The translations under genes and the position numbers were made by a program. From an uncultured Bacteroidota bacterium (GTDB lineage: Bacteria > Bacteroidota > Bacteroidia > Chitinophagales > Chitinophagaceae): a stretch of 64,000 nucleotides of DNA. The notes under the pieces are model-generated. The model ran no database searches and was not told the DNA's origin. It saw only the letters and a program-made list of their open reading frames with translations. This document shows, piece after piece, positions 52,660-60,630 of this stretch (position 1 is its first letter; the number at the start of each line of letters is the position of its first letter). The DNA lies in the NCBI GenBank assembly GCA_903853805.1, contig CAINUN010000076.1, positions 1 through 64,000 of the forward strand. Reading direction: 5' to 3'.

Positions 52660-54033
52660 CTAAAACAAAAGTTGATAAACATCTTCCACTTTGCTCATCG
52701 GTTTTATTTCGATGGAAAAATTTTTCTTATCTAACCCTTTCATATTTGCTTTTGGAATAAAAATGGCATCCATACCCAACTTGTCAGCCTCAGCAATGCG
52801 TTGGTCAATTTTATTCACCGCTCGAATTTCTCCACTCAAACCAATTTCTCCAACGAAGCAAATGTTGGAAGGCAGTGCTTTGTCTTCATAAGTAGAAAGT
52901 AACGCACAAACCACAGCCAACTCAATGGAAGGGTCTTCAATTTTTAATCCGCCAGCAATATTTACAAACACATCTTTAGAACCAAATAGAAATCCGCCTC
53001 TTTTTTCTAAAACTGCAAGTAGCAGTTGAAGTCTTCGTAAATCCATTCCGCTTACTGTTCTTTGAGGCGTTCCATAAACAGCGCTTGATGCAAGAGCTTG
53101 TACTTCAATCATCAATGGACGATTGCCCTCTAAAATGGCTGCAATCGCAATGCCACTTAAAGGTGTTTCGTGTTGCGTCAATAATATTTCAGAAGGATTA
53201 GTCACAGGTCGCATTCCTTGTGATACCATTTCATAAATTCCCAATTCAGATGTAGAACCAAAACGGTTTTTTAGCGTCCTCAAAATTCTATAGGCATAAT
53301 GTCGGTCTCCTTCAAATTGTAACACAGTATCTACCATGTGCTCCAAAATTTTCGGTCCAGCAATTGAACCATCTTTGGTGATGTGTCCGATAATGACCAC
53401 AGGCGTGTTGGTTACTTTTGCAAACCGCTGTAATTCAGCAGCACATTCACGCACTTGTGATACGCTTCCTGCTGCAGATTCCACATACTGTGATTCAAGA
53501 GTTTGAATGGAATCAATGATAAGGAGCTGTGGCTTTACTTTTTTTATTTCTTGAAAAATAGTGCCTGTGTCAGTAGCGTTTAGTAAAAAAACATTGGGGT
53601 TTTTAACACCAATTCTATCGGCACGAAGCTTTATTTGGTGTGCACTTTCCTCGCCACTCACATAAAGTGTGGTCACGTTTTGCCAATTTAAGGCTGATTG
53701 TAAAAACAAAGTTGACTTTCCGATGCCAGGCTCTCCAGCAACCAAAATTACAGAGCCAGCAACAAGACCTCCTCCCAACACGCGATTCAATTCACCATCA
53801 GGCAATGCTACACGCACCTCTTCCCCCATCGTCACTTCATCAAGTCTAAATGCCTTACGTTGTTCTTTGTGTTTTTCTTCACCCCAAATTGCTTCGCTTT
53901 TTGTTTTTCCTTCTCGTTGAATCACTTCTTCCACTAACGAATTCCATGATGAGCAAGAAGGACACTTGCCTGTCCATTTTGGAGATTCATAACCACATTG
54001 TTGACAGAAAAAAGCACTCTTAGTTTTAGCCAT
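52660..54033 (-). CDS. radA: DNA repair protein RadA
   Basis: This 457-residue RecA-like ATPase assists branch migration. It has an N-terminal zinc finger (CQQCGYESPKWTGKCPSC, about 9-26), Walker A GEPGIGKST (about 98-106), the RadA signature KNRFG (about 254-258), and a C-terminal Lon-like domain (about 320-457). The length is normal. It lies upstream of comF. The leader at 54.1-54.2 kb has a terminator-like hairpin upstream of this gene, suggesting attenuation or a small RNA. Confidence 0.95.
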   Translation of the reverse strand: MAKTKSAFFCQQCGYESPKWTGKCPSCSSWNSLVEEVIQREGKTKSEAIWGEEKHKEQRKAFRLDEVTMGEEVRVALPDGELNRVLGGGLVAGSVILVAGEPGIGKSTLFLQSALNWQNVTTLYVSGEESAHQIKLRADRIGVKNPNVFLLNATDTGTIFQEIKKVKPQLLIIDSIQTLESQYVESAAGSVSQVRECAAELQRFAKVTNTPVVIIGHITKDGSIAGPKILEHMVDTVLQFEGDRHYAYRILRTLKNRFGSTSELGIYEMVSQGMRPVTNPSEILLTQHETPLSGIAIAAILEGNRPLMIEVQALASSAVYGTPQRTVSGMDLRRLQLLLAVLEKRGGFLFGSKDVFVNIAGGLKIEDPSIELAVVCALLSTYEDKALPSNICFVGEIGLSGEIRAVNKIDQRIAEADKLGMDAIFIPKANMKGLDKKNFSIEIKPMSKVEDVYQLLF

Positions 54034-54102
54034 TGTAAGTTTTCAAAAATAGAAAGTGCAAAGAAGAAAAAGCGAAGTCACATTATTTATTGAGCAAAGA
54101 AA

Positions 54103-54146
54103 AAGAGCCACAGGATGATACCCGTAGCTCTTACTTACTAACCCAT
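54103..54146 (-). promoter_or_regulatory. Hairpin and 16-bp motif in the radA leader
   Basis: AAGAGC (54103-54108) pairs with GCTCTT (54127-54132), with an inner ACAGG/CCCGT stem, and on the minus strand it ends in CTTTTTC, a terminator form. Just before it on the minus strand lies ATGGGTTAGTAAGTAA (54131-54146), repeated exactly at 58630-58645. A TACATTTG box lies upstream at 54165-54172. A short RNA of about 60 nt would result, ending before radA. Confidence 0.5.
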
Positions 54147-54164
54147 TAAATTCACAACTTGGTA

Positions 54165-54172
54165 CAAATGTA
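54165..54172 (-). promoter_or_regulatory. TAnnTTTG box in front of the radA leader hairpin
   Basis: TACATTTG on the minus strand matches TAnnTTTG. Its -33 partner is not clear. It would start transcription near 54158, within 15 bp of the 16-bp motif. Confidence 0.4.
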
Positions 54173-54219
54173 ACAATACCTTCCAAAGTAAAAAAATGCT
54201 TTTCCAGTTAATTTAAAAT

Positions 54220-54239
54220 AAACTTAATGTATTAAGTTT
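54220..54239. promoter_or_regulatory. 20-bp perfect palindrome between radA and the M3 peptidase
   Basis: AAACTTAAT-GT-ATTAAGTTT (9-bp arms, 2-bp spacer) is the shape of a dimeric-repressor operator. It lies midway between the divergent radA and M3 peptidase genes. The remaining spacer to 54457 is AT-rich, with no gene or other clear signal. Confidence 0.45.
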
Positions 54240-54457
54240 TGTTCAAATTAAAATTCATCACCTAAGTTTTTTGTTTTCAATGAAATAAATAGTAACCATT
54301 TGATTTGTTCCTTTAGGTTTAATCTTTTCATTAAAACAAAAAATAAATATAATCCTTCTGCGTTTTTATTGTTGAATAACATAATGTTCAATACTATGTG
54401 ACTATTGTCTGCTATTTAAAAGGCAAAATGTATTATTGCCTAAAGATTTGACAAATA

Positions 54458-56191
54458 ATGAAATCAACAGCAAACCTTAAAAAGATAGATAGAGACTTTC
54501 TTTCTTCAAAATTCCGATTACTATCTTGGAATAATATTCGACCATACCTCGAAGAATTGAAAAATAGAAAATTAGACTCGAAAACTGCTTTAGAGCAGTG
54601 GTTGAAAGATATTTCGGAGGTGGAAACCGTTGTAGGCGAGGACGCTTGTTGGAGACAAATCAACATGACTTGTGACACGACCGACAAAACATTAGAAGAG
54701 GAATACACCTATTTCTGCACAGAAATAGAACCTAAAATGAAGCCGTATTTTTTTGAAATCAATCGCAAATTGTTGGCCTGTGCGTTTTTGAAAGAGATAA
54801 AGGAGCCTGAATATTTTCCTTATTTAAGAAACGTTGAAAATTCGGTGAAATTATATCGTGAAGAGAATGTGGTTATTCAAGCAGAACTTTCCGTATTAGC
54901 GCAACAATTCGGTGCTATTTCAGGTAAAATGACAGTGGACGTTGATGAAAAGACCCTAACCTTGCAACAAGCTGCAAAATTTCTTCAAAATCCTAATCGC
55001 AATCTTCGTGAAGATGTTTTCAAAAAGATTGTTACAAGAAGATTAGAAGATAAAACACCGCTAAACGAACTTTTCGATAAGTTGTTGAAATTGCGTCATC
55101 AAGTGGCTATTAATGCTGGCTTTAAAAATTATAGAGATTACAAATTCCGTGAACTGGGGAGATTTGACTATACACTAGAAGATTGTTTTGCGTTTCATAC
55201 AGCTGTTAAAGAGCATATTCTTCCACTCCAGAAAATGTTGAGCCTTCATCGCAAGAAAAGATTGGGATTAGATGTTATGAGACCTTGGGATACAGATGCT
55301 GAACCAGAAGGAACCAAACCTTTACAACCATTTGAGAACGGTAAAAAACTTACAGAAAAAACGATTAGGGTATTTAGAAAACTACGTCCATTTTTTGGTG
55401 ATTGCATCCAAACAATGCAAACAATGGGTCGTTTAGATTTGGAAAGCAGGATTGGAAAAGCACCAGGTGGATATAATTGTCCGCTTCCAGAAACAGGAGT
55501 TCCATTCATTTTTATGAATGCAGCTGGAACCATGGGAGATTTAATCACCATGATGCACGAAGGCGGTCATGCTATTCATTCTTTCCTATCGCATCCTTTG
55601 AAGCTAAGTGCCTTTAAAGAATATCCAATGGAAATTGCAGAATTAGCAAGCATGAGTATGGAATTGTTCTCAATGGAATATTGGGGTGAATTTTTTAAAG
55701 ATGACACAGAACTGAAACGTGCGCAATTGGAAGAAATGGAACGTGTGATATCTGTTTTGCCATGGATTGCAACGATTGATAAATTTCAACATTGGCTTTA
55801 CACCAATCCTGGGCATACAATTGCGCAAAGAGAAGAAAACTGGTGTTCTATTTTAGATGAGTTTAGTACTGGTGTTGTAGATTGGTCTGGATTTGAAGAA
55901 TTTCGTACAAATTTCTGGCAAAAACAACTGCATTTGTTTGAGGTTCCATTCTACTATATAGAATATGGTATTGCACAGTTGGGAGCCATTGCCATGTGGC
56001 GACAATACCAAGAAAATAATAAAACTGCAATTAATAACTATATAGCTGCTTTAAGTTGTGGTTATACTAAAACACTGAAAGAATTGTATGACACAGCCGG
56101 AATCAAATTTGATTTTTCACCAACCTACATTAAAGAGTTAAGTGCTTTTGTTACTGGACAAATGTCATCAATGGGTGTTTCGACATCGTGA
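54458..56191 (+). CDS. M3-family oligoendopeptidase
   Basis: This 577-residue metallopeptidase of the PepF type has the zinc site HEGGH at His367-His371 (MMHEGGHAIHSF) with the third ligand Glu395 in EIAELASMS. The long N-terminal helical part (1-200) forms the channel wall in this family, and GGYNCPLPETGVPFIFMN precedes the zinc site. It has no signal peptide, so it should degrade peptides in the cytoplasm. It ends 8 bp before the convergent MBL-rhodanese gene, with no room for a terminator of its own. Confidence 0.9.
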   Translation: MKSTANLKKIDRDFLSSKFRLLSWNNIRPYLEELKNRKLDSKTALEQWLKDISEVETVVGEDACWRQINMTCDTTDKTLEEEYTYFCTEIEPKMKPYFFEINRKLLACAFLKEIKEPEYFPYLRNVENSVKLYREENVVIQAELSVLAQQFGAISGKMTVDVDEKTLTLQQAAKFLQNPNRNLREDVFKKIVTRRLEDKTPLNELFDKLLKLRHQVAINAGFKNYRDYKFRELGRFDYTLEDCFAFHTAVKEHILPLQKMLSLHRKKRLGLDVMRPWDTDAEPEGTKPLQPFENGKKLTEKTIRVFRKLRPFFGDCIQTMQTMGRLDLESRIGKAPGGYNCPLPETGVPFIFMNAAGTMGDLITMMHEGGHAIHSFLSHPLKLSAFKEYPMEIAELASMSMELFSMEYWGEFFKDDTELKRAQLEEMERVISVLPWIATIDKFQHWLYTNPGHTIAQREENWCSILDEFSTGVVDWSGFEEFRTNFWQKQLHLFEVPFYYIEYGIAQLGAIAMWRQYQENNKTAINNYIAALSCGYTKTLKELYDTAGIKFDFSPTYIKELSAFVTGQMSSMGVSTS

Positions 56192-56199
56192 TGAATGTA

Positions 56200-57615
56200 T
56201 TATAATAAGGTTGTAGGGCAAACATAATCAGTGAGATTAAATTTGCCGCTGTCTTTCATTGCTTTAAAGCCACCATTCACTTCAATTAGGTTGTCGTATC
56301 CTCTTGCTTTCAAAATTGAAACAAATATCATGGAGCGATAACCCCCTGCGCAATGAACAAAGTAAGTTTTGTTTTTGTCTACCTTCATCATGCTTTCGTT
56401 AATGTAGTCGAGAGGTGCGCTAATTGCCTTAATGATGTGTTCACTATCGAATTCGCTTTTCTTTCTAACATCAAGAATGAAGATAGGCTCATTTTGCATA
56501 ACGGCTGCCACTTCATCTGCTGTTAATGAAGTAATGAAGTTGATTTCTTTTCCAGCTTTCTTCCAAGAATTGAAACCGCCGTCCAAATATCCGATGCAAT
56601 GATCGAAACCTACACGCGCTAATCTTGTTATCACTTCTTCTTCTCTTCCCAACTCAGTAACGATTAGTATTTCTTGTTTCACATCTGGAATTAAAGCACC
56701 AGCCCAAGGAGCGAAACTTCCGTCAATACCAATATTGATGGTATTGGGAATAAAACCTTTTGCAAAATCCTGCGCATTTCGCGTATCAATGATTAAGGCT
56801 TGTGTTTCATTGGCTATAGCTTCAAACACATCAGGAGTTAACCCTCTTTGTCCACGTTGCATAATAGCATCAAAACTTTCATAGCCTTGTTTATTCATCA
56901 TCACATTCAATGGAAAATAAGAGGGCGGTGGCATTAAACCAGCAAGAACTTCTATTACAAATTGCTCTTTGCTCATGTCATGACGAAGGGCATAGTTGTT
57001 TTTCTTTTGATTACCTAACAAGTCTTGGGTTTCTTTGCTCATCATTTTCCCGCAAGCACTGCCAGCACCATGACCTGGATAAACAATAACATCGTCTGGC
57101 AACACCATGATTTTATTTCTTAAAGAATCGTAAAGCAGTCCAGCCAATTCTTCTTGCGACAAATTAGCTGCTTTTTGTGCGAGGTCAGGACGACCAACAT
57201 CACCAATAAATAATGTATCTCCGCTAAATAATGAGTGCATTTTCCCCTTTTCATCAATCAAAAGAAATGAAGCACTCTCCATGGTATGCCCAGGTGTGTG
57301 TAATACTTTTATTACAACATTGCCTAACTTCATTTCTTGATCATCTACGGCAATCATAGCTTCAAAACCTGGTTTGGCAGTCGGACCAAATACTATTGTT
57401 GCACCTGTTTTTTGGGCAAGGTCTAAATGTCCTGAAACAAAATCGGCATGGAAATGCGTTTCGAGAACATACTTGATTTTAGAGCAAGATTTATTAGCAC
57501 GATCAATATATGGCTTCACTTCGCGCAAAGGGTCAATAATAGCCGCTTCACCATTGCTTTCTATGTAATAGGCACCTTGTGCTAAACAACCAGTATAAAT
57601 TTGTTCAACAACCAT
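56200..57615 (-). CDS. MBL-fold persulfide dioxygenase/rhodanese fusion (CstB-like), copy 2
   Basis: This 471-residue protein has the same architecture as copy 1 at 3.2 kb: the MBL domain with H54, H56, D58 and H63, a pseudo-rhodanese without Cys, and an active rhodanese with Cys422 in HCAGGYRS. It follows a Crp-family gene by 81 bp in the same direction, with a palindromic Crp/Fnr-like site in between. It probably oxidises glutathione- or protein-persulfides to sulfite or thiosulfate in the cytoplasm. The paralog is not next to a regulator, so only this copy appears to be under local control. Confidence 0.9.
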   Translation of the reverse strand: MVVEQIYTGCLAQGAYYIESNGEAAIIDPLREVKPYIDRANKSCSKIKYVLETHFHADFVSGHLDLAQKTGATIVFGPTAKPGFEAMIAVDDQEMKLGNVVIKVLHTPGHTMESASFLLIDEKGKMHSLFSGDTLFIGDVGRPDLAQKAANLSQEELAGLLYDSLRNKIMVLPDDVIVYPGHGAGSACGKMMSKETQDLLGNQKKNNYALRHDMSKEQFVIEVLAGLMPPPSYFPLNVMMNKQGYESFDAIMQRGQRGLTPDVFEAIANETQALIIDTRNAQDFAKGFIPNTINIGIDGSFAPWAGALIPDVKQEILIVTELGREEEVITRLARVGFDHCIGYLDGGFNSWKKAGKEINFITSLTADEVAAVMQNEPIFILDVRKKSEFDSEHIIKAISAPLDYINESMMKVDKNKTYFVHCAGGYRSMIFVSILKARGYDNLIEVNGGFKAMKDSGKFNLTDYVCPTTLL

Positions 57616-57657
57616 GATTTTGATTTTTAGTAAAGATGAATTGTTTTGAAAAACGGC

Positions 57658-57677
57658 ATAGTGATCTTCGTCACTAT
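57658..57677. promoter_or_regulatory. Crp/Fnr-type palindromic operator
   Basis: ATAGTGA-TCTTCG-TCACTAT is a perfect inverted repeat with a GTGA-N6-TCAC core, the form of Crp/Fnr sites. It lies 43 bp upstream of the MBL-rhodanese start and downstream of the crp-like gene, so the regulator probably controls its neighbour. Confidence 0.7.
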
Positions 57678-57696
57678 TTCAAACTATTATTACTTG

Positions 57697-58341
57697 CTAC
57701 CAGTTTTCAAGGTTGATAATTTCAATATTCTGACGATGCAGTTTAATCATTCCTTTATCGGCAAGTTTTTTCATAAGCCTTGTAATCACTTCTCTGCTTG
57801 AATTAAGCTCTTGTGCAATCTCAGCATGTGTATAAGGAATAAAATTACTCTTCAATGTCTTTTGGTGATTCTTAAGATAAAAAACTAGACGCTCGTCCAT
57901 GTTTCTGAAAGCAATATGGTCAATAGTGGAAATGATTTCTTCCATGCGATGACGATAATTTCCTAAAACAAATTGGGACCAAGATTTGTACTTAGCCATC
58001 CACTCATCCATCTTATCAAGCGGAATAGCAACCAAAGAAACGTTCGTGGCAGCCTTTGCCATCACTTCACTTGATTCCTGACGAAGAGCACAAATCATAG
58101 ATAGCGCGCAAGCCTGCCCAGGTTCTATGTAGTACATAAAATACTCATTGCCTTCATCATCTTCACGGTAAATTTTCACAATGCCCTCAAGCACAATCAT
58201 CGTCGAACGAAAATATTGTCCTGTTTTCATTAACAATGCTCCTTCATTAAATTCGCGAAGCGCACCAACTTCACAAATTTCGTCAAGCAATGCCCTCTCA
58301 AAACTTGGGAACAAATTATTTAGCGCTTCAATCGGAATCAT
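57697..58341 (-). CDS. Crp/Fnr-family transcriptional regulator
   Basis: This 214-residue regulator has an N-terminal cyclic-nucleotide-binding-like beta domain (about 20-120: GALLMKTGQYFRSTMIVLEGIVKIY) and a C-terminal winged helix with recognition helix SSREVITRLMKKLADKG (about 178-194). Cys23, Cys77 and Cys83 are present but do not form a clear Fnr-type Fe-S set. It precedes the MBL-rhodanese gene, and a Crp-type palindrome lies between them. I infer that it senses sulfide stress, a related redox state or energy status. Confidence 0.88.
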   Translation of the reverse strand: MIPIEALNNLFPSFERALLDEICEVGALREFNEGALLMKTGQYFRSTMIVLEGIVKIYREDDEGNEYFMYYIEPGQACALSMICALRQESSEVMAKAATNVSLVAIPLDKMDEWMAKYKSWSQFVLGNYRHRMEEIISTIDHIAFRNMDERLVFYLKNHQKTLKSNFIPYTHAEIAQELNSSREVITRLMKKLADKGMIKLHRQNIEIINLENW

Positions 58342-58594
58342 AAGTAAGGTTACTGATTAGTTTTGAAAAAAGAGACTTGTAATCAATGAGTACAAAAATA
58401 AGCGGAGAATATTTTATTGAGGAGTGAGAAGTCTTAGATAAATTTTCAGGGGAAAATTGTTGTGAAAATTTTTTAAGAAAATCACCAAACTGTTTTGCTA
58501 TAATTTTTAATGACAAGAATTTGATGCTGTTCCAAAAAGACATTAGCGTCAAAAATGGCTGTGGCAAAAGATTTCAGTACTCTAAAAAGAAAAA

Positions 58595-58645
58595 GTCCGG
58601 CGAGTTGTGATCTGCCGGACTCTATGAGGATGGGTTAGTAAGTAA
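58595..58645 (-). terminator. GC-rich hairpin with T run plus the 16-bp motif
   Basis: GTCCGGC (58595-58601) pairs with GCCGGAC (58614-58620) around a 12-base loop, and on the minus strand a T-rich run follows, so it can terminate transcripts from the batB/TPR operon. Beside it lies ATGGGTTAGTAAGTAA (58630-58645), flanked by AGGAT/ATCCT. This motif also occurs near the radA leader hairpin. The rest of the 58342-58789 spacer holds no gene. Confidence 0.65.
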
Positions 58646-58789
58646 TATCCTTGCACAATATTAAAAAGAATTTTCGCGACAAGAAAAAAATCTTGCAACT
58701 TTTTTTTCAATGTTGAAAACTTGTGAACAAGCAAGCGGCATATAAACATCAATAAATGGACTTTATTCAAAACTTGCTGCATTAAAAAA

Positions 58790-59497
58790 CTACCAGTCCT
58801 TATCCACTTTTATCATCACTGCTTTGCCTTTCTCTTTTTTATCATGAAGGTTTTTTTCTTCTTGAGAAAGCGCGTTCAATAATTGATCAGCTTGTTCTTT
58901 AGATAACTTACTGTCTTGTGGTTTCGGTTGTTGCTTGTCTTTTTCTTCAGGCTTTTGTTGGTCCTTATTCTGATTGTCTTTCTTTTCGTCCTTTTTATTT
59001 TGTTGATTTTGTTGTTGCTCTTTCTTGTCTTGTTGGTCTTTATTTTGATTATTATTCCCACCTCCACCCTTTTGATTTTTCAGCATGGCTTGTGCATAAG
59101 AGAGATTGTATTTGGTAGCTTCATCCTGTGGGTTTTTTCTAAGCGCGGATTTGTATGCCTCAATAGCCTCCTGCCATTTCTTTTCTTCAAGATAACTATT
59201 ACCGATGTTATAATTAGCTGCGGCATTAAACTGTTTATCATCCGAAAGTTTTGCCGCCCCATTAAATACTTGTCTAGCGTTTTCGAATTTCTTTTGTTGA
59301 TACATTGCATTACCAAGATTATAGGCACTAGGGGCAAACTTTGGGTCTTTCTGCAAAGCATTTTTATATTCCTTAGCTGCTTCTGCAAACTTTTTCTGTT
59401 CATACAAAGCATTACCTGTTTTCAGTTCTGCTTTTTGAGCAAAACAATTAAAGGAAGCAAGGAAGAGTATAAACACTAACAATTGTTGCTTCATCAT
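58790..59497 (-). CDS. Exported TPR protein, Bat-operon type
   Basis: This 235-residue protein has a signal peptide (1-20, ending FA) and three TPR repeats (about 25-130: GNALYEQKKFAEAAKEYKNAL; SAYNLGNAMYQQKKFENAR; YNIGNSYLEEKKWQEAI). A Gln/Asn/Lys/Asp-rich low-complexity region follows (about 145-205), then a short conserved C-terminus. This is the BatC/BatE-like partner of BatB in the aerotolerance operon. It overlaps batB by four bases (or one, with the second ATG). It probably acts in the periplasm. Confidence 0.88.
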   Translation of the reverse strand: MMKQQLLVFILFLASFNCFAQKAELKTGNALYEQKKFAEAAKEYKNALQKDPKFAPSAYNLGNAMYQQKKFENARQVFNGAAKLSDDKQFNAAANYNIGNSYLEEKKWQEAIEAYKSALRKNPQDEATKYNLSYAQAMLKNQKGGGGNNNQNKDQQDKKEQQQNQQNKKDEKKDNQNKDQQKPEEKDKQQPKPQDSKLSKEQADQLLNALSQEEKNLHDKKEKGKAVMIKVDKDW

Positions 59498-60498
59498 GCA
59501 TTTTTGGGTTTTAGGTTAGCGCCAGGCAAAAGCAATTCAATTAAAATCAAAACAAAAGCTACAACTAAAAAATATTGAAAGTAGCTGCTGTAGCTATTAT
59601 AAACAACCGCGCCTAAACTCTTTTGTTCCATGCCATCAATTTCACTAACTAATTTTTCTGCAACTACATCGGCATTGCGCAACAAACTATAAGTGCCTTT
59701 CCCTGATGCTGCAATTGATTTCAACTCGTTTTCATTCAATTTGCTTACAACTGCATTTCCTTGATCATCAAGTTTCAAAGCGTTGCTTGTAGGGTCTAAA
59801 ATAGTTGTGCCTTCTGGGGAACCAACACCTACTGTATGAACTATGATACCTGTTTCTCCAATTTCTTTTGCTTTTGCAATTGCATTTTCATCATGGTCTT
59901 CACCATCTGAAATAATGACCAATGATTTGTATTTCTTTTCTCTTTTTGAAAATGAATTCACAGACAATTCCAACGCTTCACTAAACATTGTGCCTGGTGT
60001 TGGTATTTGATCAGGTCTTACATTCTGCAACATCATTTTCAATGCGCTATAATCAATCGTCAATGGCACTTGTAAATAAGCTCTCCCAGCAAAAACAATC
60101 AACCCCACTCTATCATTCTTCATTTTTTCAAGCATACTCAACACCAATTGTTTGGAACGAGTCAGTCGGTCGGGCTTAATGTCTTGAGCCAACATACTTT
60201 TACTCACATCTATGGCAATAAGCACATCCACTCCTTTGCGTTGCACCTTTTCCATACCTGAAGCCATTTGTAGGTTTGCCCAACCAATAACCGCAGCAGC
60301 CAACCCAGTTATTAATAATATAAATTTCAAAGTGGGTCTTCCTGGAATGAAACCAAGTAATTGCTTGGAAATGAGTACTTCATCCCCCAGTTTTTGTAAC
60401 TTGTTTTTGCGCCACCAAAATAGGCTCACAAACAATACTATTAGTATTGGCAGCAGAAGCAGTAAGTATAAATTTTCGAGATGTTGGAACCGGAGCAT
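59494..60498 (-). CDS. Membrane VWA-domain protein, BatB-type
   Basis: This 334-residue protein has an N-terminal transmembrane segment (about 10-30), a second near 60, a von Willebrand A domain (about 90-280) with a MIDAS motif DVSKS in LIAIDVSKSMLAQ, and a C-terminal membrane helix (about 305-325). BatB and BatA are linked to MoxR-type ATPases and to oxygen tolerance. Here batA and a moxR-like gene are missing upstream; a divergent helicase gene starts instead. It is followed by a TPR protein, as in other Bat operons. Confidence 0.88.
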   Translation of the reverse strand: MLRFQHLENLYLLLLLPILIVLFVSLFWWRKNKLQKLGDEVLISKQLLGFIPGRPTLKFILLITGLAAAVIGWANLQMASGMEKVQRKGVDVLIAIDVSKSMLAQDIKPDRLTRSKQLVLSMLEKMKNDRVGLIVFAGRAYLQVPLTIDYSALKMMLQNVRPDQIPTPGTMFSEALELSVNSFSKREKKYKSLVIISDGEDHDENAIAKAKEIGETGIIVHTVGVGSPEGTTILDPTSNALKLDDQGNAVVSKLNENELKSIAASGKGTYSLLRNADVVAEKLVSEIDGMEQKSLGAVVYNSYSSYFQYFLVVAFVLILIELLLPGANLKPKNA

Positions 60499-60630
60499 GT
60501 TTCGTTTTTCGAGCTGTGCAAATTTAATTCTACATGCAATCTATAGATTTGAGTGCTTGTGAATTTTATTTTCTTTAACAGAGCTATTTTTCTAAATAAA
60601 TTATCGCTTCGCTCTGCTTATTTTCGTGCC

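Noticed and set aside
58342-58594. Second Crp-type site upstream of the crp-like gene (GTGA...TCAC near 58465)
   Set aside because: The half-sites are about 16 bases apart, not 6, so they do not form the expected operator.
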